In this document: piece after piece, positions 26,901-39,000 of the stretch
How the letters are laid out: each line of letters starts with the position of its first letter
Numbering within the stretch: the first letter of the stretch is position 1
Source of the DNA: Siphonodentalium dalli
Lineage: Eukaryota; Mollusca; Scaphopoda; Gadilida; Siphonodentaliidae
Length of the DNA stretch: 64,000 bases
Assembly (NCBI GenBank): GCA_032622095.1
Contig: CP136064.1
Span: 150,041,819 to 150,105,818 of the forward strand
Direction of reading: 5' to 3'
The notes under the pieces: generated by a model
Seen by the model: the letters and a program-made list of their open reading frames with translations, nothing else
What the model was told of the DNA's origin: nothing
Databases searched by the model: none
Made by a program: the position numbers and the translations under genes

Positions 26901-29900
26901 TACGGGTTTTTCCAACTTACCACGGTTGTCATTTCCGGTTTTTCCCCGACAACCGAAACCGAACTGATTCCACGGTTAACCGCCCATCTCTACATGTATG
27001 GCAAATTGATATTGATAACATTGACTGAACTGAATATTTTAAATATCACTTAAATAATTCAGTTCAGTCAATGTTATTAATATCAATTTGCCATACATGT
27101 ACTGGATGTAGTATATTATATATCAATTTTTTCATCCACCTATGAAGGGAGACACATTTTGGCATCTTGAATCTTGAACAGGCATCTCGTAGCGCACCTC
27201 CCAATATAAAATGTGTTGTAAAAGTCACGTATAAAAACCTGCCTCCCGCAAAATTTTCCTCATAAAAATTAAGACATAAAAACCTGACTCCCGGTAAATT
27301 TTGGTCTAAAATAATAAAAATAAATACCTGCCTCTCCCCTTGTTTTGAAAATAAAAGTGCCTGAGAAACATATAATTAAGTTAATGTGGCCTTAGTGCCT
27401 ATTAATACTAAGCAACGAACCACATATTTTCCCATAATTTCACTATGTTACTTGCTAACACAAAATAATGAATCTTTTTCTACATTCAATATCAGTATCA
27501 TTATATTGCAAAGGAATCCTTTAATTTGTGTGATAGAAAAAAAGCAATATGCTTGAAAACACATGAACATGTATCTGAACATAAAACCTATGTCAATTTG
27601 TATCAATACTGGTATATCTCAAGAGAAAACTCAAAACTTATGTCTCTTCCCTTTTATGCTAACAGATGATGCTAATTTTGGGTGGTGTAATAGGCGTCAT
27701 TGTAATAATAATCATAGGTAAGTTTGGCCAATGTCATCAAGTATTGTAATATTAATGTGTCATGGTATTCACCTTGTTGTAAATAGTGATTTATTATTGT
27801 GATTTAGTTGTGGTGCTTCCTAAAACTTGATGTACATGTACATTAGCAGTTTATGTATATTTGTATGTTATGTCAATAATGTAAGTGTTCCATGTTTTTC
27901 TAGTAGGCCAAGAACCTACGTCACCAATCAAGTCTCTAGCCCAAAGCGGCTTTTATTTTAATAAATTTGTTTAAAACATATCAAAGTTCTGTCTGATGCA
28001 ATAAATTAGTACAAAGCTGTGGAAATTCACAATGCACATTAAAATATCAGTAATCATTAAAAACGCAAATTTATAACTGAAATTTACAAGGAAGATAGGT
28101 ATCGATTATGCCCTGATTTTGAACATGAAACATACCTCAACCGTTGAATAGATGTTCGTAAAATAAACAAAATCCCTTTCACTCATAAGTACAAAACTTC
28201 TGCAACAATTATCTAGCTCATCCTCTGCATGAGTTCCAGCTAGCAGCTATCCAAATGTCGGTAGCAACAGTTTAGAGATTATATTAGTGACTTAGGTTCC
28301 TGATATAGGTATCTGCAGTCATAACGAGTTATAATCTAAAATGACTGAATTTATTTTGACCAATCAGTTATTTAGCTTCTAAATTACTTGAATTAATTTG
28401 TTTACATTTTCTTGTGACAAACTTTGCATTGAGTTTTTGCCACCTAGAATTTTCTTTGGGCAGGGCAATCCATACAGCTATTTCTATTTGTTGATTACAG
28501 TTAACCCTTTGAACCCTGACGTCCTAAAAGTTAAATGATCCCCACCTGAGGCACCTAACGTTAGATAATTTTTCTGACAAAGCAACACTTTATATGCTCT
28601 TACCTGGGACATCAACATACACAATTATACAACATTCTACTAATATATATGCTAACTGAACTAGTCTGGTAAAATGTGTAACCCAGTATTTCGGCGAGAC
28701 CGTCTATTCCACTTTCAATATGCATGAATATTATATTGCGGCTTCCTTTGATCATGCTATTTATAACAAAATTCTTCTTTTCTTCGCTGATAAACGATAA
28801 GCGTTTCTCAAAATCAGCATCTGCACATGTGCGAAAAAACAGAACACCACCACGCCTGTCACCAATTTGGCTGCTAAAGAACAATTCTAGTTGAAGCATG
28901 CTTTCATGGCGATATTTCGATATAATGGAATTCTTCTCCTTTGCCGACTATAAAAAGCAAACTTATTCTCAAAATATGCATCTGGGCATACGCGAAGAAA
29001 CAGTCCCTCTGTCACCAGTTTTCTGCCAAAGTGACAGGGGTAAACATGTGACTTATGTGGGCCAAGTAGAAGTACAATTCTATTGATATGTGTGATTACT
29101 GTATTTCCATGTAAATATTGTATGATATCCGGACCGGTCTCCCGGATTATAGGAAAAAGGATTGGACCGGTATTTCGGTCTCTTGGGTTCAAATGGTTAA
29201 AACATGTGCATGTGTAGAAATAATTGTTGGGCATTCACAAACAGTGAGTTAACAAGATTATTAACACCACAACCTGATGTTAGTGGGTTGAAATTCTCAC
29301 TGCTAATCAAACGGTGAGTGAAAACAATAATCTACTCTTGGTTTGTGAATGCTTTAAAACAAGGATTAAAATACACCCCATGAGTTTTCACATTTGACAA
29401 CTGTGGGTATTCTCAGAATATATTTATGTCATGACTGAGGAGGAAATTGGAGATATAGCCCTGCGTCACCTTTAAATTTTATAAAGCAGATCCTAGGACG
29501 CAACACACAATTGTTTGTAATGCTCTTTGGTACCTCTATCCTGGTTGGTTGAAAAATTTACCTTTAGACAAGATAAGGTTGTGACTGCATTTAATACTTT
29601 TCAGTGCCTTATTATGTTTTGTTGAAGCCACACATACTGCTCATACATTCTTATTTACATTACTAGTAGGTTGCTAAAAAGCACAAATTGGGTGCAAATA
29701 TAATATTTTACATATTGTTCAACTAGCACAACTGTAACCAACACGTTTTTTTTTATAAGCAGCCTTTCCTTTTTTGTGAGCAAGAGAATGACTATTTCCA
29801 GTCTGTATTTTATTTATCCACAGAAGTGATAAGAAATTTAATTATCTCAAACAGTCCTGATGTGAATAGTCAGACAAGGTGTTTAACTTCATTAAATTCT

Positions 29901-32900
29901 ACCAAAATTGTTAGTTATCTATTGAAATTAAGGCGAAAGTTTCCTTTAGAGGGAATATTATGAATATCCCAAGTCAAGTTTCTTCTGACAAGAAATGAAT
30001 TCATCTTGGTGACTGATTTTGAATGCCCTTCAAGACAGTAAAACCACTCCAAACTGGACCATCTATAAACTGAATCCCTCTCCATACAAAACAAACTGTG
30101 GTCCAGAATTCACGGTGTTCGGTTTGGAGAGATGTCACAGTAATACTAAAATCTAAAATATGAACACTATAGGCACTGTATAGCTGTTTTTTGCATCTCA
30201 TTGTTGTAATGTTTTGTTACTATTATTCTGTTTTTCAGCCATAGAAGTAAATTTTCTGTTACCCTGATGTGTAGTCATGTTGGAAAGTCAGATTTGGGAA
30301 ATTCCCCCTGACTAGGTTGGATTGGCAAGTTATGTAAATTTATTTGTGAAACATTATCAACATTGATGCAAGGTTGGAATAATGGTTATGATAGATGATG
30401 TTATTTTCTAATGAGTAGTCCATTTGGTGAATGATCAGATCATAAGTTAATCTTTAGGTAGTCTGTTGAACGTATTATCTGAAAATTACATACCAGTGAT
30501 TGAGACTTGTTTTTCAAAACACCCTTCCAAATGGAAGAATAGACCATTTCATTGTATACTTTTGTAACTGAATGGGAGAATCCATTTAGCATGGAAGGGT
30601 TAATCTTAACCCTTCCATGACTTCCTGAAATTTTGCTAAAAACCCTGTGCCATTGTATTCTCTTATATATGTGAGTCTCCCATAGGGAGCCTTGCATAAA
30701 AAGAGAATACATTAACCTAACAATATTTACATTGACCTTGTAAGCCAGTGCATTCTTTTATAATGGTGAGGCTCCCTGGGGGAGACTCGCAAATATTATA
30801 CTAGTAAGGGAATGCACTAGCACAGGAACTTTAATGTTGCACCAGTGCAGCTCCGGAACTTTAATGTTGCACCAGTGCAGCTCCCGTCATGAAAGGGTTA
30901 ATTGGATGACTACATCAGATATTATGTTCATTTTGAACTCGCTTTGAAAATACTTGTGAGATGACACACTTTCATAAAAATAGGAAACAGAAAAATTGCT
31001 TCGCATGTAATTACATGTTTGTACTTTTAGAAGTAACAGTATATGTTATATGTTGACCCAATACCAATACAGAGAACTGCATTTCTGGATTTCATTTGGC
31101 ATTAATTTATTTCTATTTTCTGGTACTCCATTCAAAATATAGGCTGTCTTGCTTGGTGCCGATGTTTGTTTACAAAATAACTGGAGCTGTCATTAAGATA
31201 TATATATAACTATTGATTCAGTAATCAAAAACTCGAGAAAGTAGAGAATTATTAATGACAAAGTTTATCTGTTTTTTTCATGTTTTTCTTGTGGTTTATG
31301 AGTATTCACCTATATATCCAAAGTGAATGTTTTTTTACTTGCAGCCTTTGAGGCTTAATCATCCAGATAGTCTATTTAATGGTAGCTGAAGAAGTTATAA
31401 TATTGTAAAAAAAAACATGGTTGTTATTGGGTCATTTTTTCATGAATGTTGTAGTAACAGTGTTGTGATCCAATTTCCCATCATTTCAGATGTGGGTTCT
31501 TCTTATAGCAGTTATTCTTGTCATCTTAATTATTATCATTGGTGAGTCTGTTTTAGTTTGCTAGTTTTCTCTTTGTATTGATTAAAGCTTGTCAGTTGCT
31601 TGCTGGTCTATGTAATTATTAATATGAGGTAAGTGTTCCTGTAACCCTATTTACATAATCTGTGCTCTAGGATAATGAGCAATTAAAATATAGTATGTGG
31701 TCTCACTTACTATACAAAATGGCATGTTTGCATTAGTTTGCCTGAAAAAAAGTGAGAAACATCTGACAAATATTCAACTTAAAAGTGATTTAAAAGAAAA
31801 TTTCCATCGAAAACTATTAACAGATAAAGGGAGGGGGGGGGGGGGGATGTTCTAAAAATAGTAAAATTAGTTGTTATATACTATTAGTGTGTGAAATTTT
31901 TATTTTAATCGAAATCTTTAGAATAAGTTCAGGGAAGAGATACCACATCTTCAGTCAATTTCACAATTTCAGATATTTTTATATAGCTTAAACTGTTATG
32001 AATATCCTTCCTAACATCAAGTTGGCTCTATCTTACATTCACCATAACTCTTTCCCACATTACTAGTACTAATGCTAAAATGGTCATCGTGTCAGTATCT
32101 TGGCATTTACTATACCATTCATGAATATCAAGTTTAAGACTTTATAGTCATAGATCTTATTTCAATACAGAAATGGGTCAAATTTTAGTATTATACACCA
32201 TTGGAATGCCTGTTCAGATAAAATTCCATATAAAATCTGCATTCTTGTGTCTTCAATAATAGTAGACTACCAAAATGTGATCTGCACTGTCTTAATGATT
32301 CAAATACAAAGAACAGCCCAAGAACTAATCAGGAACATGTTCACGGGTTTGGATTCTCAATCCCTTGTTTCCTGGGAGTGAGAATCCAAACCCACGGACA
32401 ATGCAGTGTTTCTGGACCAGTTCTTGGTATTCGAAATGTCAAAACACTGTTATGCTGTTCTGTCTTGTATTGATAATCTGCCATTCGCATATGACCAGGT
32501 TAAAGTAAAAATCCTTTGTAGCAAATTGTTTTGCGAATGGCTACCGATGTCCACATCATTTTGACATTCAATGGTAGAGCACGGGATTTGAATTTAAGAC
32601 AAATTTAAAATGATTATTTTATAAATTGAGCATGCTGATCACTGCTTTCCAATGATTCATAACATTACTATTGGATATTTCAAATATTCAAACCAGTTGC
32701 CTGAAATATTTGATCTTGTTTTCTTGAGAAGAAATCCTTAATATCTGTATATCAGTTCAGCTAGTTATGCAAACCCATTATTGGATTGCGATGATTTCGT
32801 TTTCATTAACCCTTTCATGATGGGAGCTGCACTGGTTCAGCATTAAAGACCCTATGCCAGTGTATTCTCTTATATATGTGAGTCTCCCATAGGGAGACTT

Positions 32901-35900
32901 GCATATATAAGAGTATGTACACATTACAAGGTCAAGGTAAATATTGTTAGGCCAATGTATTCTCTTATATATGAGGCTCCCTATGCATTGGCACAGCCTG
33001 CTGCACAGGGTTTTTCCAAAATTTTAGGAAGCTCCATTCATGGAAGGTTTTAAAGGTACACAATCCGATTTGATGGTCCACATATCATCAGATTCCAACA
33101 ACAACTTTCTTGAAATGCCGCTTCAGTTATCATAATCGATAAATTGCAAAAAAATAATGCTAACCACTGTCTACTATAGTATAAAATTGCCCAAAAAGTG
33201 GTATATATATCAACATTTTGTTCAACGCAATTTGGTATCCAGAGTATATCGGTCTGCATTTGTCAAATATTTGCCAGGCTGCCAAATATTCAAAGTCGTG
33301 AAAAATAACAGATTTCAAAATTCGAATTATGATAACTCTGGGCTTTGGTGGGTCAGTAATTTAGGTACGTTAAATTGGATTGTGCCTCTTTAAGGGCTGA
33401 TATAAATCATATAATTGCTGTAAATGTTTCTATGAAAGTAATTATGCTGCTCATAGAATTTGAGAAAGATATTTAATTTGTTTGGCTCCCTGGTTTTCTA
33501 CATTATTTCTTAAAAGGTGAATTATTGAAATTATGGAGGCTGTCATATTATCTGCTGCTTAACCCTTTCTATACTAAATGGATTCTCCCACCAGTTATAA
33601 AGGTATACATTGTAATGATCTATCACTCATTTGGAGGGGTGTTCAGGGAAATTAAGCAGACTGCAGATAACAAATGTGCAGAAGAAGTATAGTACAGTGT
33701 ACAAGCGATTTTATCACGACAACACGGACAAAACTGGCATCTTTTGATATTTTGTACATATGTATGTGTGCTTCAATTCTAGTCTGGGAAATGGACCTTT
33801 TGAGCTTTATTTCTTGTCACCAGGCAAGATGGTGTCCAACAGGGCCGCTGTTTTTTTTTCCCAGATGGGTGGGTCACTATTAAAGTCAGTTTGATGCAAA
33901 TTATAGTGCAAAAATGTTATCAAATGTATTCAAATGTATATATTTTTGTGAAGCTAAGATATAATGCCACCTTTTAGGGCAAAATTACTCCCCAGCCAAA
34001 ATGGCCACCAAAAAGGCAGCCGGAAGTGAAAGTTTGGAACTGGTTGAGTATTGTGACTTTATTTTGTATTGTTCATGTTAATTGATATTGGATCAATGGA
34101 ATATTCCATTTATGAGGTCACAGGCCCTTCCGTTCCCTCAAAAATTTGCTTTTACACAACGCGGTATAAAATGTTACCAAAAATATCAGTTGGGATTCTA
34201 GTCATATTTCAACAAGAAATTAGCAGAACAGTGCAATTTAAGTAAGACATACCATTTCTTATAAATATTCCAACTTGTGGTTGATGAATATTCTGTCATT
34301 GAATACTAACATTTCTGATGCACCTTGGTTAAGTTTTACTATTGTAGCCACTGACATAACCGGAACTAATGGAATTTTCTATCACAAACTTGACATCAAA
34401 ATCGGGAAAAATCGATTTCCATGTTTGGATCATTATTTCAAGTAACATGGATTGGAACTATCTTTGTTATCAAAGGTGTTTATTGTCTTGATCTGTCTTA
34501 AATACATCACACTGAGGTGTTTTAAGACAAAATTACTCAAGGTCGCTTGCAAAATGGCAACCAAATTTGGTAAAAAAAAAGTTTATTTATCGCATATATC
34601 CCAAACATTATTCTCTGCTGTTCCGAAAAGGTAGCAAATTGTGACTCACTTTGTAAGTAAGTAAATAATTATTCATGACATATCATCATACAATTGTGTA
34701 ATATCAAATTAAGTAATAAACAAAAATATGTCATATGGTGGTGGCATGACCATATGGTCGTCTTCCTGCCACCACCATTTGGGAACGGAAAATATGGAAA
34801 TGCACAAATTTACTCAAAATGGGTGGGGTTTTAACCATCTTTTGCAATTGAGATGATATAATATATGACATGAAGCCTCGTGTGTGTCTACGTTGTTTAC
34901 CATCGAGTTGGAATATTCTTAATCGTGTTGAAATATGACTAGAATCCCAATGGTGATTTTTGGTGAAATTTTATTTTATGTGTTCTGTAAAATCAAATTT
35001 TTGAGGGATTGTTAGGGGCTAGAACCTCATGAATGGCATATTTCATTGCTCCAATTATCAATTAACATGAAAATACAAAATAAATTCACAATTCTCAACC
35101 AGTTCCAAATAAAATGGCAGAAACTGATCTTAAAGATATTATTGAAAAAACATCAAATTTCCAGTTGATGGCCATCTTGGACATGGAGTTCCAAATTTGC
35201 TTTAAAAAGGTGGTATTACATCTTAGATTCTCAAAAAATATATACATTTGTTAACATATGACAACATTTTCTCACTATAATTGGATCAAACTGACTTAGT
35301 GACCCATCATGAAAAAAACGGTGGCCAATTTGGACCCCATCTTGTCTGGTGACCAGAAATAAATCTCTAAAAGGTTGGTTTCCCGGACTAGAATTGAAGC
35401 ACACATAGATATGTACAAAATACACTTTTGTCCAGGCTGTTGTGATATGACCTATATATGTCGCTAAAACACTCTACTAGTCTAATTTATTGGAGGGAAG
35501 TGTTCAGATAATAAGTTCAACAAAAGACATATGGTTTTTGTTGAACTTTTAATATCTGAACCTACTCATCAATGAGTATTTAGTCAAGAAAGGGTTAAAA
35601 TTATTATTAATACTCTTGTCCACTAGATATTAAACAGGGACCAGCCTATAGGGTGACTTCAGAGATATCTTCTCCCTAAATTGTGTCACTACTCCATAAT
35701 TTTGGTGACCTCTCTCATATATCAATATGCATATCAAGTCCCTACAGTATATTTAAACTGTAGTTTATGATTCATTATATTCATTTAAAATGGGCTATTG
35801 TACAGTATTGCATAATAATTATAGGATAATAGAATGGTGATGTTGGTGTGTAAATTGAACTTGAGCCATTATGACTTGATGAACTTCCACTTCTCCCTAA

Positions 35901-36057
35901 TAATCAGTTAGATTAGTGACTTTTCCCAATTTTAAACGTTGTGGCTGGTCCCTGATATTAAATTCTGATATATATATTTCAATCTTGTATGGTTTAAGTC
36001 TTCTCTAAAGAAGTTGGAGCCCCATAATAACACCAAGACCCCAGGATACCGGCAACT

Positions 36058-36088
<31 letters not shown>

Positions 36089-39000
36089 CAGGACTTCACT
36101 TCACCACACTCATTTTCTTCCTTTTAAGCAATGTTAACATGAAAAAAAGTATGTGTGTAGACACCAGAAAAGATGGCGTCAAACATGGCCAGTTTTTCAT
36201 ACGAGGTGATACAAATGTATATATTTTTGTGAAGTTAAGACATAATGCCACCTTTTTAGTATGTCAGTTTCTGCTGTTGAGATTTACTCTCTATAATTTG
36301 CATCAAACTGACTTAGTGCCTCATCTGAAAAACTGTGGCAGTGTTTGATGCCATCTTGTCTTTTTATTTGTACCCATACCATGTATGGTACACATAATGC
36401 TGACGTCCGGATCAACCATCTGTCATTCGTCCGTCTGTCTGTTCGTCTGTCTGTAGATACTTGCTATCCGATTCGATTACTCAAGTATTTTTTATCGGAT
36501 CGTGTTCAAATTTTATGTGCATGTTTATGATGACACACCCATCACCTGTATAGTTTTTGGTATCGATCGGTTGATCTGTTTAGAAATGATTAACACTTTC
36601 CATCCATACCTGCTCATCTTCTATCCGATGCCATAACTCATGTATTTTTTTACCCATTGTGTTCATATTTTATATGCAGGTTTATGATGACTCATGGCTC
36701 ACCTGTATAGTTTTTGGTTTTATAGTATGATAAACATATTGTCGTTGTCCGGATTGACCACTCGTCGTTCGTCCGTCCGTCTGTCTGTCCGTAGACACTT
36801 TACGAGTAATGCGATAACTCAAACATTTTTTATCTGATTGGAACCAAATTTGGTATGTGAGTTTCACAGCCCAAAATACAGTTCGAATATGGGTGTGATC
36901 CGATTTATTTTAAAGGAGTTATGACCCTTTTTTCGAAAATAACATAAAAAAAAAATCAGATGTTATAACCAAAGTAATTTTAGTCTGATTGTGCTCATAT
37001 TTGATATGTACGTTTATGATGACACACCCCTCACCTGTATAGTTTTTGGTATCGATTGGTTGATCAGTTTAGAAAATAATTAACCCTTCACACACATGCT
37101 ATCCGATGCATCTAAGTCAAACAATTTTCTTCTGATCTGCCTCATATTTCTTACCTAGGACTTTCTTAGCGCGTTCTTCATCTGTATGGATTTTGTTATT
37201 GTTTAGTTAACCATTTCCACTCTTGTTTTTAAATAGTATTCATCCAAGCCAGGATGACTCAAACATTTTTCATCTGATTGACACCAAATTTGGTATGTGA
37301 ATTTCTGACCCCTAAATACAGATCAAGTTCGAATATGGGTTTGATCCGATATATTTTAACAGAGTTATGGCCCTTTATAATTCATACCTGTTTGCCATGC
37401 ACTGTGAAATTTGAAGAGAACATGACATGACACAGGACTGTGTTATTGGAATGAGACAATTTATAGCTATGACACCTGATAGTACTTGGTAACCACTGGT
37501 GGCTGCATACTTGTTTATCATCTGTCAAACTGTGATTGATGACTCTTTATTCCAGTTCTGTTTTCTGTGTTGAAACAGGTTCATGGCATTTAATAGTTGT
37601 TTACAGAGGCACTGTTGTCATATCTTAGAAAAAAATTAATCCACACATTCCTTAGTTCCATCATATGATGTCATTGAAAATGATTAACCCTCTACACACA
37701 TCATATGGTCTTCTGATGTTTTTTTATTTGATCATTCTCCTATTCTATGTCCATGTTGATGGTGATCCACTTTTCACTTGCATGGATTTGGGATTAAAAT
37801 AAACCCATTCGATAGACACATATTATCCGATAGACATATATTAAATTATCACTTTCACTTTGAGCCAGGTTCAGTCAGTGTTTCAATAAATGACCAATTG
37901 AATATTCATCATTAATAGAGGAAATGTCTTATTTTGAAATTCCCTCAATTGCATTTGGGCTGCAGGATAAGATTAACAGTGCTGGGATTCTTGAGACTGA
38001 CTTATTGTATGGATTTCTAATTATGTTTATAGTTCTGGTACAGTTTATGATAACACCCCCTAATCTGCATAGTGAGGGTCATTTGGTTTATTTGCTTAAA
38101 TATATTAATATCTTTCACCAATCCTGTTGACACAATGTGATAGCTAAATATTTTTCGCATGATCACTCTATAAATAATCACATCTGTGATAATCATCACA
38201 CATTCTTCACCTGTATAGATTTTGGTATCGATCGAATGGTTTTGAAAATATTAACCATAACTTTAATTATATTTAAACTGTTTACAGACATTGTATCTTT
38301 CCAATGATCAGCTTAGAAGAAAATTAACCTTTATATCAAATCATTAGCAATCATATTTTATATCCAGGTCTATACATCCCTCACTTGTATAGTTGTTCAA
38401 GTATTGATTGTTTTTTTAGTGGTGAAATATTAATAGGTTGCTATGAATTTTTAATATGTAGCTGACACAAAAGATAATAAAAAAAAAATAGCAATGATAA
38501 TAAAAAGAACACAATATGTTATGTCTCATGTTCCAATGTAATAAACAGATAAATTGAGTTGCTATGATGTTTATCTACTTAATTTCTTAACTATTTTATA
38601 TTTAACAGCTATGGTTCTTCTCTCCAACTATGGATTGAGCTTAATTAGCTTTATCACTCTATAAGACATATCTGTGTTGGAGTCACTAATAGGTTGAAAT
38701 CAAAGCCACAGCTGCATTAACATTGTGTTAATGTGAGAAAGGTGCCCAATAAGTGTGATTCTACTTGTGAACTTAATAGTAAGGTGTGAATTGTTGAAAG
38801 TTTTGCACTCATGAAAAGGATGGTGTAAGGATTTATGAAAATAGCTCATCGCTGTCGCCAACGTATGGGTTAAACATCTGCCGATCATGATCGGCCTCTC
38901 GTTTTCATGCTAGCATTGCTTAAAAGTTGAGTGACATATTAAGGTAGAAAATGAGTGGGGTGAAGTCCTGGGGGGTTGGTGGTGCAGGGGTACCCTACCA

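Larger units (their letters stand above)
23059..26992 (-). mobile_element. hAT transposon copy 2, decayed, with nested insertions
   Basis: The termini are TAGAGATGGGCGGTT and its inverse, with a perfect 8-bp duplication CATGTATG (23051-23058, 26993-27000). The first 15 bp differ from hAT copy 1 by one base, and both carry TTCGGTTTCGG-type subterminal motifs, so they are one family. The transposase start (BED finger) reads on the minus strand from 26872. The rest of the coding region is gone and the interior is filled with Helentron-like fragments, a fold-back and low-complexity DNA. Confidence 0.9.
23037..27113. repeat. Fold-back repeat split by a hAT insertion
   Basis: The left arm (23037-23058, TACTACATGCAGTACATGTATG) continues after the hAT at 27001 with GCAAATTGATATTGATAACA. 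The right arm ends at 27113 (CATACATGTACTGGATGTAGTA). Removing 23059-26992 plus one target copy restores a palindrome of about 135 bp, which dates the fold-back before the hAT. Confidence 0.85.
21981..27394. repeat. Widely spaced inverted repeat pair (about 36 bp)
   Basis: TAGGCCACATTAACTTAACT.. through ..CTCAGGCAC at 21981-22016 is matched in inverse at 27357-27394 with two or three differences. Between them lie a fold-back (22231-22526), the hAT copy 2 and its host palindrome. The pair may be the ends of one large composite element or two unrelated copies of a short repeat. Confidence 0.6.

Noticed and set aside
30240-30270. Possible VAMP last exon with tail AIEVNFLLP after ctgtttttcag
   Set aside because: In phase but nine codons and no VW/VY start; kept out pending transcript evidence.
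31345-31360. Possible VAMP last exon with tail AFEA after tttacttgcag
   Set aside because: Only four codons and not VAMP-like; chance acceptors are common in T-rich introns.
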